Program-made: the position numbers and the translations under genes
Notes under the pieces: generated by a model
The model's database searches: none
Told to the model about the DNA's origin: nothing
The model's input: the letters and a program-made list of their open reading frames with translations, nothing else
NCBI GenBank assembly: GCA_964598225.1
Contig: CAZRBG010000072.1
Coordinates: 1-23,434, forward strand
DNA: 23,434 bases
From: SG8-4 sp964598225
GTDB taxonomy: Bacteria; Planctomycetota; Phycisphaerae; Sedimentisphaerales; Anaerobacaceae
Direction of reading: 5' to 3'
Part shown: positions 8,263-15,968 of the stretch, piece by piece
How the letters are laid out: every line of letters begins with the position of its first letter
Numbering within the stretch: position 1 is the stretch's first letter

Positions 8263-8631
8263 ATGACTGTGACTATAGACGGCCGGGCACTGTTTGACGA
8301 ACAAGGGTTGACAATTGCTGTTGCTAGCTTCAGCCGCAATTCGATCGAGCGAAAGATCCCCGGACTTGACGGCGTGCTAAGCATCGACCTGGGCCGAGGC
8401 AGTCAAAAGATACGCCAAACAGGCACGCTGCGGGCGAAGAGTCGAACGCAATTGAATGAAAGAATCAACGGGATATCAGGACTCATGGACGGCAAAACAC
8501 ACACGCTGGAGACAAAGACGGGAGATACTCTGGCCAATCTCAGGATGGATTCTTTCGAGGTCGGCAAAGAGCGAACAGATGGCATCGGCATGATTGTCGA
8601 TTACGAAATCGTTTACACAAAATTGGCGTAA
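8263..8631 (+). CDS. Small tail/hub-like structural protein
   Basis: A 122-residue beta-rich protein. The pattern RKIPGLDGVLSIDLGRGSQK (residues about 28-47), the helix SRTQLNERINGISGLMDGK and the strand pairs LRMDSFEVGKE and IVDYEIVYTKL near the end resemble the N-terminal domain of phage distal-tail or DNA-circularisation-type hub proteins, which form rings at the tail tip. The assignment rests on pattern and context only. GGGAGAGGAAG is just upstream of the ATG. Its stop lies 7 bases ahead of the next start, so the two genes are probably co-translated. Confidence 0.45.
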   Translation: MTVTIDGRALFDEQGLTIAVASFSRNSIERKIPGLDGVLSIDLGRGSQKIRQTGTLRAKSRTQLNERINGISGLMDGKTHTLETKTGDTLANLRMDSFEVGKERTDGIGMIVDYEIVYTKLA

Positions 8632-8638
8632 AGGAACA

Positions 8639-9421
8639 ATGGGACCTGTCAGAAACGGCATAGAATCGGTCAGAGCATTTGAGTTGCCATCCGGCATAAG
8701 CGCCGACGGCGGATGCGCCCCAACGCCTGGATTCGCATTGGTAAAGTGGCGTTCGAGCCTGCAAGATCTGTTCTACCAGGTCTACGTCAACGGCCGGTTT
8801 GCAGGAGCCACCATCGACAGCTGGCAAAGGCAGATGGTCGTGCCGATACCGGCTTCGCTGAAATCACCCGTGCACATCGAGGTTGTCGGTATCGGAGCCG
8901 AGCAGGCTGACACCGATTTTAGCGGCGAGCTTGAGCAGCCGCCAGCCGATAGCGGACGCGTGCGAATAGCCCTGTTGCGTGGCCAGAGCCTGCCGCTCGG
9001 TGCGACGACTCACATCTACTTCGACAACGGCACAGGGCAAATCGACTACGACAATCCTCTTACAGATTCGCCGATACGAATCTGGCCCGCCTGGCAGGAT
9101 AAAGCCGGTTTTGCAATGGCTGGATTCGGGCTTGGCGATTTTGGCTACGATTCTGCAGCGGCGATCGGTTTCGGCAAGGGCAGTTTCGGCAACGGTCAGT
9201 TTGGCCTTGACGCCGACACTATCGAATGGATTAGCCCGCCCCTGCAAAGCGGCACCCACAAATTCGGTGTCAAGACTGCTGACAAATCGGGCCATCAGAG
9301 CAGTGCTGTCGAAACCGAACCAATCACAGTGACACCGGCGGCAAGACCGGCCGACGAAATTCGGGTGTCGTCTTTCGACAAACAGACAAATCAACTGCTG
9401 CTTGAAATAATTGAAAACTGA
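8639..9421 (+). CDS. Beta-domain virion appendage protein with Gly/Phe repeats
   Basis: A 260-residue protein that I do not know as a named family. An N-terminal beta-sandwich (about 25-110, with FYQVYVNGRFAG) is of fibronectin-III type. A second domain begins THIYFDNGTGQIDY (124-137). A glycine/phenylalanine-rich stretch (157-190, with GFGLGDFGY, IGFGKGSFGNGQFG) follows, and a last strand set has LQSGTHKFGVKTADKSG (202-218). The second domain matches the C-terminus of the LamG protein at 11857. I chose the ATG at 8639, after AAAGGAAC and 7 bases beyond the previous stop, over a longer in-frame start inside the preceding gene. It probably decorates the tail tip or head, where such Ig-like modules bind carbohydrate or partner proteins. 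Confidence 0.6.
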   Translation: MGPVRNGIESVRAFELPSGISADGGCAPTPGFALVKWRSSLQDLFYQVYVNGRFAGATIDSWQRQMVVPIPASLKSPVHIEVVGIGAEQADTDFSGELEQPPADSGRVRIALLRGQSLPLGATTHIYFDNGTGQIDYDNPLTDSPIRIWPAWQDKAGFAMAGFGLGDFGYDSAAAIGFGKGSFGNGQFGLDADTIEWISPPLQSGTHKFGVKTADKSGHQSSAVETEPITVTPAARPADEIRVSSFDKQTNQLLLEIIEN

Positions 9422-9457
9422 CATATCGACATTTAAATCCATCCAGGGGAGAAAGTC

Positions 9458-10243
9458 ATGGCAGAAGTATATCCATCCGACAGCGAGCTGCTCAACATCC
9501 AAGCCGACACGGAAACCGGCGTCGAGTACATACCCACCGGCACCGCTCCGTACTACCTTCAATTCAGAAAGCTACTGTATCGACTGCTCCTGACCTCACG
9601 ACGAGCAAACGACCTGAGAGTCTACGATGAGGGCGGGCTGGACATCGGCATAAAGCCGGGCAAATTCTGGCTGGGGACAGGGTTGATTAGCCATGCCGGT
9701 TCTTCAGGGAACACTCTTGCCGACAACAAGCAGAATATTTACATCTACCTGGATTCGTCCGGGTCTCTCATAACCGATGAATACAGCGGCTTCCCGAGCA
9801 TGGCCGCCACTGCTCACGTTCGCCTGGCTCAGGTCACTACCTCCGGCGGCGACATCGACTCGATAACCGATTGTCGGACCGGACACAATTTCATTGTTCC
9901 ACCTGGTGCCGGAGGTCTCAAGAAAACCATCGAGGCACACACAAGTGACGACACGCTGACAGAAGCCGAATCCGGAAGTGTTCACACCAACCTTGGCGCA
10001 ACGGCAACAGTTACGCTCACACTTCCCGCCTCAGCCGCCGGCACTGTCTTTAGTTTCGCAGTACAGGCTGGACAGGAGTTGCGCATCGATCCCGGCACGG
10101 CAACGATTCGAGACGACAGCGGCCAGACAGCGGACAAGTACAAATCTGCTAATAGCGTCGGGGCGTGTCTCAGTCTTGTCGCCGATGCAAATGGCGATTG
10201 GGCAACAATCGCAAAAAACGGAACCTGGACTGAAGAGACGTAA
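9458..10243 (+). CDS. Tail-fibre-like structural protein
   Basis: A 261-residue protein. The N-terminal helix region (QFRKLLYRLLLTSRRANDLR) is followed by strand-rich segments typical of phage fibre or receptor-binding shafts: GGLDIGIKPGKFWLGTG, NKQNIYIYLDSSGSL and AHVRLAQVTTSGGDIDSI. From about residue 160 the composition is Thr/Ala/Ser-rich and beta-forming (ATVTLTLPASAAGTVFSF), as in trimeric fibre tips. No enzymatic motif is seen. GGGGAGAAAG precedes the ATG. Assigned as a virion appendage by composition and context; the exact family is not recognised. Confidence 0.55.
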   Translation: MAEVYPSDSELLNIQADTETGVEYIPTGTAPYYLQFRKLLYRLLLTSRRANDLRVYDEGGLDIGIKPGKFWLGTGLISHAGSSGNTLADNKQNIYIYLDSSGSLITDEYSGFPSMAATAHVRLAQVTTSGGDIDSITDCRTGHNFIVPPGAGGLKKTIEAHTSDDTLTEAESGSVHTNLGATATVTLTLPASAAGTVFSFAVQAGQELRIDPGTATIRDDSGQTADKYKSANSVGACLSLVADANGDWATIAKNGTWTEET

Positions 10244-10269
10244 GTAACTATTGCATGAGCGCCGCGTTT

Positions 10270-10371
10270 TGTCATTGCGAGCGCAGCGAAGCAATGCCCC
10301 ACTCCAGGGTTTGAGATTGCCTCGTCGCGGAGTTTATCCTGAGCGGAGCCGAAGGGCTCCTCGCAATGACA
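10270..10371. repeat. REP-like hairpin element, copy 2
   Basis: A 102-base element bounded by perfect 12-base inverted ends, TGTCATTGCGAG (10270-10281) and CTCGCAATGACA (10360-10371). It contains CCTGAGCGGAGCCGAAGGGC internally. It is the better-preserved relative of the copy at 6159-6265. It fills most of the 183-base gap before the next structural gene. The open frame running across it at 10251-10700 is repeat-encoded and not a gene. Confidence 0.82.
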
Positions 10372-10426
10372 TGGTTACATACTTCTTGTTACAGAGTACT
10401 GCAATCCTTAGTGATAGGAATCAGAA

Positions 10427-10882
10427 ATGGCGAACGAAATACAAGTTGACTACGCATCCGGCAACACACTTTACGCCGTCGTTCGAAACATTGCCGGAGA
10501 CGTCTGGTATATTGCCGGACAGGTCTTCGAGACATGGGGAACGGCCGGCCGCACTGCAGACGATTATCACGTTAGTCTTACCGACAAAAGCGGCAGCAGG
10601 TACGTGGGTGATTTCGATACGAATATCCCTGCAGGCAGGTACTATGTCCAGACGTTCCTTCAAGCCGGAGCCAACCCCGCCGATGGCGATACACTTGTGA
10701 CAAGCGAGGAAACAGTCTGGTCCGGTACGGGCAGGGTGACTGCCGACAAGATTCTTGCCAACAAGGCTGTACAGGCAAAATCAAACGGATTGATAACCTA
10801 CTATGACGACGACGGGCAAACAATCCTATTGACACATACTCCGGCCGATACCCAGGCAAATCTAACGAGGACGCCGAGTTAA
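10427..10882 (+). CDS. Virion-associated protein of unknown family
   Basis: A 151-residue protein with an N-terminal beta sandwich: NTLYAVVRNIAGDVWYI (14-30), then DDYHVSLTDKSGSRYVGDF, then PAGRYYVQTFLQAGANP. The layout is alternating strands with aromatic edges. The C-terminus has DKILANKAVQAKSNGLITYY and QTILLTHTPA, a pattern of short strands that often forms an interface with another tail component. No catalytic motif. AGGAATC lies 9 bases before the ATG. It stands between fibre-like genes on the same strand and is probably co-transcribed with the Gp80-like gene, 12 bases downstream. Confidence 0.5.
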   Translation: MANEIQVDYASGNTLYAVVRNIAGDVWYIAGQVFETWGTAGRTADDYHVSLTDKSGSRYVGDFDTNIPAGRYYVQTFLQAGANPADGDTLVTSEETVWSGTGRVTADKILANKAVQAKSNGLITYYDDDGQTILLTHTPADTQANLTRTPS

Positions 10883-10894
10883 GGAGGAAAGAAA

Positions 10895-11290
10895 ATGGGT
10901 AGTTTTACAGATTACTGGGAAGACAAGATTCTCGATCATGTATTCGGCAAGGGAACTTACACGCCGCCGACGATTTACGCGGGGCTGTCCACGGCAGATC
11001 CGCTCGATGATGGTTCCGGCTTGGCAGAGCCAAGCGACAACGGCTACTCGAGAGTACAAACTTCCGCCTCAGATTGGAATGCGGCATCGGGTGGATCTCT
11101 CGACAACGCAAACGAGATCACTTTTGCCCAGGCCACGGGAAGCTGGGGGAGTGTCACCCACTTCGCTTTGTTTGATGCGGCGACCGGCGGCAATATATTA
11201 GCTCATGGCTCTTTGAGCCAATCGACGGCTATTGATGTTCTGGACACAGCGAGATTTGAACCGGGTGATCTGGATATAAGCCTCGACTAA
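10895..11290 (+). CDS. Gp80-like phage tail-fibre family protein
   Basis: A 131-residue protein with the pattern of a widespread small phage structural family (Gp80-like): YWEDKILDHVFG at the N-terminus, then PPTIYAGLSTADPLDDGSG, the NGYSRVQ strand, NANEITFAQATGSWGSVTHF and the closing FDAATGGNILAHGSLS. These segments occur in order and at normal spacing, and the length is typical. The family is commonly annotated as tail-fibre or minor structural protein; its precise place in the particle is not settled. AAGGAGG lies 6 bases before the ATG, the strongest ribosome site in the cluster. Confidence 0.75.
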   Translation: MGSFTDYWEDKILDHVFGKGTYTPPTIYAGLSTADPLDDGSGLAEPSDNGYSRVQTSASDWNAASGGSLDNANEITFAQATGSWGSVTHFALFDAATGGNILAHGSLSQSTAIDVLDTARFEPGDLDISLD

Positions 11291-11315
11291 TTATGGATAA
11301 TTGCAGGAGTTTACA

Positions 11316-11708
11316 ATGGCAACAATTACAAGAAATTGGGCCGCGCAAAGCCAGATAACAGGCACGGGCGACGGCTACATTACGCTGTCCGGGACTACCG
11401 AGTCGTATTCTTCGGACGTGGACCTCGAAACGAACGGGTATGAGGGCGCTCACGTTATCGTCGAGATTAACTATGACAACACTCCCACCGACGAGATCAA
11501 GATTAAACTCTACGGGTCTCTCGATGGCTCAAATTACGACGACAGCCCGATTTGGGAGATGCAGGGTGACAAGAGCGTCGATCCGCAACAGTTAAGCTTT
11601 GTCGTTAGAGACCTGGCTCACTTCAGAATCGGCGTGCAACAGACAGGTTCGACGGACAGCCACGACGTCAGGGCGTACGTGCAATGCTGGAACTATCAAT
11701 CAACATAA
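11316..11708 (+). CDS. Beta-sandwich virion accessory protein
   Basis: A 130-residue, strand-rich protein with no recognised family name. Segments such as GDGYITLSGTTESYSSDVDL, GYEGAHVIVEINYD, DEIKIKLYGSLDGSNYDD, QLSFVVRDLAHFRIGVQQT and HDVRAYVQCWNY alternate polar and hydrophobic residues as in jelly-roll or carbohydrate-binding folds. The start at 11316 is preferred because GCAGGAG lies 8 bases before the ATG; a TTG five codons earlier overlaps that site. It ends just before a short start-less reading frame that might be joined to it by +1 frameshifting. Confidence 0.5.
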   Translation: MATITRNWAAQSQITGTGDGYITLSGTTESYSSDVDLETNGYEGAHVIVEINYDNTPTDEIKIKLYGSLDGSNYDDSPIWEMQGDKSVDPQQLSFVVRDLAHFRIGVQQTGSTDSHDVRAYVQCWNYQST

Positions 11709-11850
11709 GGAATCAAAGGCGCCCGACGTACATATAGGAAAAATAACGCCGGCCGAATCCGGCAAAGACAGAGTACGATTGTTCTATGACACTCCCATCG
11801 ATGCTCCGGTCACCGGCATAGTTCCTACACCTACAAGTTTTACGGAGTGA
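11709..11850 (+). other. Start-less coding-like frame between two virion genes
   Basis: About 47 codons, in the +1 frame relative to the preceding gene, read like protein (KAPDVHIGKITPAESGKD, then VRLFYDTPIDAPVTG and PTPTSFTE) and end in TGA at 11848. This resembles the edge of an Ig-like or cadherin-like repeat. The in-frame TTG at 11599 would overlap the previous gene for over 100 bases, and there is no in-frame ATG or GTG in the gap. The TGA lies 6 bases before the LamG start, whose ribosome site (ACGGAG) sits in the last codons. It may be a remnant, a frameshift extension or a gene with a rare start codon. Confidence 0.35.
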
Positions 11851-11856
11851 CACTCA

Positions 11857-13368
11857 ATGCCACTGCTTAAACCCCTGCGGGGAACACAACTTAACAGAAC
11901 GCATCCCCTTAGTCGCAGTCTTGATTTATGCTGGCTGTTCAATGAAGGCGCGGGCGCCAAAGTGCTTGACTTGAGCGGCAATGGCTATATCGGCACACTT
12001 CAGGGCGCTCCCTCTTGGGCGGCAGGCCGATTCGGGTCTACATTATACTACAACGGTAGCGATGAATGCGTTCAAACAAGCTCGCCGGTTATCATTTCGC
12101 CTGCGATTTCGGCATCTCTCTGGTTCAAAGCCGACGAATTACCTTCGGCCAGAGCGGAAAACGCAACATTGCTCGTCCAGAGGACAGTTGGGAGTCCGTA
12201 CCAATCGTTCAGAACTCTAATCAGTGACACAAACGACAAAATACTTCTCTTAATCTACAATTCAAGTGGAGCCAACACCGTCAATATTAGTTCCGACTCT
12301 GCTATTCAGACCGGTGTCTGGTATAACGTCGTCTTCATACTGGATTCTAACAATGATGCCTGCATGTATGTAAACGGAGTTCAACAAACAGACACCGGCA
12401 ATGCGGGAAGTCTCTACACCGCCAACGATGTCCTGCGTCTCGGATCGAGGACTGGAACGGCGGATAATTTCAAGGGCAAGATCGATGGCGTTACTGTCTT
12501 CAATCGTTCCTTGTCAGCCGCTGAGCTTCGCTTGCTTAACCGTGAACCGTTCTGTATGTTTGAGTGCTCGCAAAGCATCGAACGGATTTTGTCTGCGCCG
12601 ACGGTGATTCCCGTTGACGGTTCAGTGAGTGCGCAATCTACGGCGTCGGGCACGTTAAGATCGATTTCGAGCGTGACTGACAGCAAAAGAAGCCGGCTCA
12701 ATGCGGCACTCTTTAATGGAATGACCCACAATGCTTTCAAGCTGGGTACAGCTTTAAGTTTGGGCTGGTTCTGGATGCGAACAGCCGGCTGCTCGGCGCT
12801 CTATCGCGGTCCTGATATGGTGCACATTGATTTTACAGATATTCTGGAAATCGCCTCACTGGACGCCGAAGTCATCTCACCACCGGGATATGTTTCTCAC
12901 GATTCTAACGCGACGTACTTCTATGCGATTCGCCGATTTAATCCCTGCGGCTATCAGGAGAAAACTCTTGCCGCTGCAACTAAAGTCACATTCGATGCGG
13001 ATGGTGAACTTCTCGAGCCTCACGCAAATAAAATATTCGCCATAAAGTCCGAGCAGACAGAAAAGAGGGGTATCCTGCTTACCTGGTTTTATAGTCCGCT
13101 CGATCAGAAATCACAGCCCCTGCGTTTTAACATTTACTATGACAACAGAGCCGGACAAATCGATTATCAGACTCCTCCGGCCACAGTAAGCTATCGAGGT
13201 CGCAGGTTCTACACGTATCGTAGCGACACACTTCAGCCGGGAAAATATTTGTTTGCCGTGCGAGCCGAAGACACCGATGGCTCAGAGAGCAATCCCACGC
13301 AAGTTGCCATTGAGGTCTGCGGCACGACCCCCGATCCGACAGAGATCCTGAGTGCAAGCTGTATCTAA
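11857..13368 (+). CDS. LamG-domain virion protein (adhesin-like)
   Basis: A 503-residue protein. Residues about 20-220 form a LamG/concanavalin-A-like sandwich: LDLCWLFNEGAGAKVLDLSG, ISASLWFKADELP, TGVWYNVVFILDSNNDACMY and the closing FKGKIDGVTVFNRSLSAAEL are the standard order of this fold. It usually binds glycans or proteins. The middle (about 235-420) has no recognised domain. The C-terminus (423-503, starting RFNIYYDNRAGQIDYQ) repeats the beta domain of the protein at 8639. There is no signal peptide, which fits assembly on a particle and not export. It is likely a receptor-binding or host-surface adhesin component of the tail. Confidence 0.75.
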   Translation: MPLLKPLRGTQLNRTHPLSRSLDLCWLFNEGAGAKVLDLSGNGYIGTLQGAPSWAAGRFGSTLYYNGSDECVQTSSPVIISPAISASLWFKADELPSARAENATLLVQRTVGSPYQSFRTLISDTNDKILLLIYNSSGANTVNISSDSAIQTGVWYNVVFILDSNNDACMYVNGVQQTDTGNAGSLYTANDVLRLGSRTGTADNFKGKIDGVTVFNRSLSAAELRLLNREPFCMFECSQSIERILSAPTVIPVDGSVSAQSTASGTLRSISSVTDSKRSRLNAALFNGMTHNAFKLGTALSLGWFWMRTAGCSALYRGPDMVHIDFTDILEIASLDAEVISPPGYVSHDSNATYFYAIRRFNPCGYQEKTLAAATKVTFDADGELLEPHANKIFAIKSEQTEKRGILLTWFYSPLDQKSQPLRFNIYYDNRAGQIDYQTPPATVSYRGRRFYTYRSDTLQPGKYLFAVRAEDTDGSESNPTQVAIEVCGTTPDPTEILSASCI

Positions 13369-13399
13369 CGTACCAAACCAACAATAAAAGAGATGAATC

Positions 13400-15241
13400 A
13401 TGTCCAATACGACCGATCTTTTTCAATCAGAGCAAAAGCAACTTACTCTCGTGGCAGCCTCGGTCTCGATCATGGTTGATGGCGCTTTGTCCTCCATCCT
13501 GGAGCCGATCGAGATCGTTCGCAGCGGCTGGCCCAATTTCAGTTGGGCCAGACTGGCTTATAATGCCGCGGCATGCACAGACGAGACGTCGGAGGCGGTC
13601 GAAGACGTCGAGGCCGACTTTGCCGCTGGTAAAAAACTATGTATTCGGCAATACTATAACGGAGTTCCGCCTGGTTCGGCGGTTTTTAGTCTTCCGATCT
13701 TTCACGGCCACATCGACAGCGTTGAGACTAAGCTGTCATCCGAAGGCGAGTTGGTGGAAATTGTTGCAAGAGATTTCAGCGCTGCTCTAAAACGGCTCAC
13801 GGCCTACGGTCGGAGAGTAGTGAGGGCAGACGGATCAACTGTTTTCCTGCCCGGCCTTGACGCAGTCTTCAATCCGGACGGCAGGGGCAATGCCGGCTCA
13901 ACACCTACAGCGGTCGGCGATAAGACATACACAGCGTTCTGTGCTGAGCCCTCACGAGGCAGGCTCTGGAGCGGTGCCGAGGTAATTGATTATCTTCTCT
14001 GCGAACACGTGCTGACAGATCAGTTACGGAGGCCTGCTCTTGAGCAATTGAAGATACTGACGGAAAACCAAACGGTCCGCGATCTTGACGTCACGGGGCT
14101 GAATCTTGCCGAGGCTCTTCGCCGTTGCTGCAAGAGGATCGGTCTCGAATTCAAGTTTGTGCCGAATCCTGCGTGGACGGGGCCGGACCAGGCTATCGAG
14201 TTCTACAGAGCCGGCGCCGGCAGAACGGTGGAATTAAACTGCCAGCCGAGCCGGGATCAACTCAACATTTCCAAGACAAATGTTGCGACTTTAAACGGCA
14301 GCAGAAGCTTCTGGCCCATTACACATAGATACATCGGACAAGGGGACTTCAAAGTCTATGAGGCGACATTCGATCTGGTGAAGGCCTGGGATCCCAATCT
14401 CGAAGACACCGACTATGATAAATTCTCGCCCTCTACTAATCCAGCTTTTTATCAGGTTAAAGATGTGTATCGCAAATGGTGTCTTAACGAAACAGGGCAA
14501 TACAGTGACGCCCCGTATAATCAGGGCGATGCATTCGATTTCTCGAGAGTCTTCGGTGAAAACGGTTATATGCGACATCGCAGACGTTTCTATCCAACTC
14601 TCAGCGCCGACAAACTCGGCCGGTCTTTGGGCTATTTTCTTCAGACTTCTTTGGGAGATGCCCGGAACAACTGGTGGCAGTATCTTCACGCGTTTAATGT
14701 TCTGCTCAACGAGTGCGGTATATGGTTCAGCAGCGACCAGCTCGACGTCGATACGTGGTTTGCATCCCTGCAGGACAAGCTGAAATTCAGAATTACCGCC
14801 ACGGTCGTCAGCGACCAGAGATTAACTGCAACGCTTGCCGACGGCCCTGTCAACTCGACCGCGCCCGTTGTCGATCACTTAATAACCCTGCCGCGCCGGT
14901 TCAAGTATCGCAAAGTCTCGGCCCAAAGCATCTTTGCCGACTCCGCCGTTGACACTCTGGGAACACCTGATGAGGTAGATGATTCCAATGTTCTTCGTCA
15001 ACATATTCGCATGATCGCGACTGCATCCCCTGAAATCATTGAGACCTTCGACGTTCAAACGCCCAATCTGGCCTTTAATTACCAACTCGGTGACATGGTT
15101 GGTACAAGCCCGGAAAGCAGAGATCTGTTGGACTGCCGCAGTGATAATAGGAGCCGAAATCGGATAGTGCGAGTGCACATGGATTTTCGCGAGCAATGTA
15201 CGAATCTTAAGGTCGTTCGAGAGAGGTGTTGGAAGTCATGA
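13400..15241 (+). CDS. Baseplate-hub-like tail protein
   Basis: The longest virion protein here, 613 residues. The N-terminal third has the strand and turn layout of phage baseplate hubs: FHGHIDSVETKLSSEGELVE and IVARDFSAALKRL (about 101-134) match the pattern of the hub domain in Mu gpP-like proteins, which cap the tail tube. A helical segment GLNLAEALRRCCKRIGLEFK follows at about 234-253. The C-terminal part is a further beta-rich region with no enzymatic signature; no lysozyme or peptidase motif is visible. It overlaps the next gene by ATGA (15238-15241), implying translational coupling. The ribosome site (AAGAGATG) is modest. A different tail-tip protein is possible. Confidence 0.55.
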   Translation: MSNTTDLFQSEQKQLTLVAASVSIMVDGALSSILEPIEIVRSGWPNFSWARLAYNAAACTDETSEAVEDVEADFAAGKKLCIRQYYNGVPPGSAVFSLPIFHGHIDSVETKLSSEGELVEIVARDFSAALKRLTAYGRRVVRADGSTVFLPGLDAVFNPDGRGNAGSTPTAVGDKTYTAFCAEPSRGRLWSGAEVIDYLLCEHVLTDQLRRPALEQLKILTENQTVRDLDVTGLNLAEALRRCCKRIGLEFKFVPNPAWTGPDQAIEFYRAGAGRTVELNCQPSRDQLNISKTNVATLNGSRSFWPITHRYIGQGDFKVYEATFDLVKAWDPNLEDTDYDKFSPSTNPAFYQVKDVYRKWCLNETGQYSDAPYNQGDAFDFSRVFGENGYMRHRRRFYPTLSADKLGRSLGYFLQTSLGDARNNWWQYLHAFNVLLNECGIWFSSDQLDVDTWFASLQDKLKFRITATVVSDQRLTATLADGPVNSTAPVVDHLITLPRRFKYRKVSAQSIFADSAVDTLGTPDEVDDSNVLRQHIRMIATASPEIIETFDVQTPNLAFNYQLGDMVGTSPESRDLLDCRSDNRSRNRIVRVHMDFREQCTNLKVVRERCWKS

Positions 15242-15573
15242 GTGAGATAACAAGCAACGACGATAGTCGCCAAGTACTGGAACGGCTGACTCGTCGGGGA
15301 TCGCAGGGAACGGAGGAGGTCGCAGTTGTAACCTCGCCGGGAGCCAGAACCGCCGCCTGGGCGGTGAAGATCAAAAGCAACTCGTCGTACAACATTTACA
15401 ACGTCATCACCGTGATAATCACTGCTCCTGGTTTAGAGCCGAGCGAAATCGGCCAACAGGTCGAGGCTGTAAATCTTGCCGAATCGTTCACACAGCAGGG
15501 AACGCTGCCGGCAGGAACGTATGCTGTCATGTCAAGAGTAGGTGACAAGAACGTCTTCTACGCCAAACCGTAA
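15238..15573 (+). CDS. Small conserved-looking protein coupled to hub gene
   Basis: A 111-residue protein whose ATG overlaps the hub stop (ATGA), with AGAGAGG upstream in the hub coding sequence. Residues 1-30 are polar and helical. The rest is strand-rich (AAWAVKIKSNSSYNIYNVIT, VIITAPGLEP) and ends with QVEAVNLAESFTQQGTLPAG and TYAVMSRVGDKNVFYA, a regular strand-turn pattern. I do not recognise a named family. The overlap implies fixed stoichiometry with the hub and suggests a tail-tip accessory. Confidence 0.55.
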   Translation: MSEITSNDDSRQVLERLTRRGSQGTEEVAVVTSPGARTAAWAVKIKSNSSYNIYNVITVIITAPGLEPSEIGQQVEAVNLAESFTQQGTLPAGTYAVMSRVGDKNVFYAKP

Positions 15574-15619
15574 TCGTTCTTTTTGAACTCGGATTGCTAA
15601 TTATTCCCGGAGGCGACTT

Positions 15620-15889
15620 ATGCCGCAGAGAATCTCCAGATCGTGGCGCTTGAATAGGCAGATAAATATCTCGGTGATCGTGCAATTGATCTTCCTGGCG
15701 TCGCTTATCGTGGGCAGTTGGCTCAACCTCCAGAGACAGCTCGACTTGTTGCAGCGGGACGTTGGCATGTTGCTGCAATCGCAGAGCAGCCTGGAGCGAA
15801 AAATCGAATCGCTCTGGACCAAAAGTATCTCATACGAATACCGCCTCCAGGCGATTGAGAAAGCCAATCTTGATGATAGCGCCTTGTGA
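15620..15889 (+). CDS. Membrane-anchored coiled-coil protein (lysis/accessory type)
   Basis: An 89-residue protein. A basic N-terminus (RSWRLNRQIN) precedes one membrane helix (about 18-36, ISVIVQLIFLASLIVGSWL), then a long amphipathic coiled coil to about residue 82 (QRQLDLLQRDVGMLLQSQ; LERKIESLWTK). This is the form of an inner-membrane spanin or of small haemolysin/XhlA-type phage proteins, and the place after the tail genes fits a lysis-region gene. No holin-like second helix is present. GGAGG lies 7 bases before the ATG. Confidence 0.55.
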   Translation: MPQRISRSWRLNRQINISVIVQLIFLASLIVGSWLNLQRQLDLLQRDVGMLLQSQSSLERKIESLWTKSISYEYRLQAIEKANLDDSAL

Positions 15890-15968
15890 ACGATTTAACG
15901 CTAACGAACCTAAATTACTCTCAAGTTTGAGTAAGGCAAGAACGGAACATCGGAGTCAAACATCATTT

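Noticed and set aside
10251..10700. Plus-strand open frame crossing the hairpin repeat
   Set aside because: Its N-terminal half is a translation of the REP-like element (RAQRSN..., PERSRR patterns), and the rest is antiphase to the gene starting at 10427.
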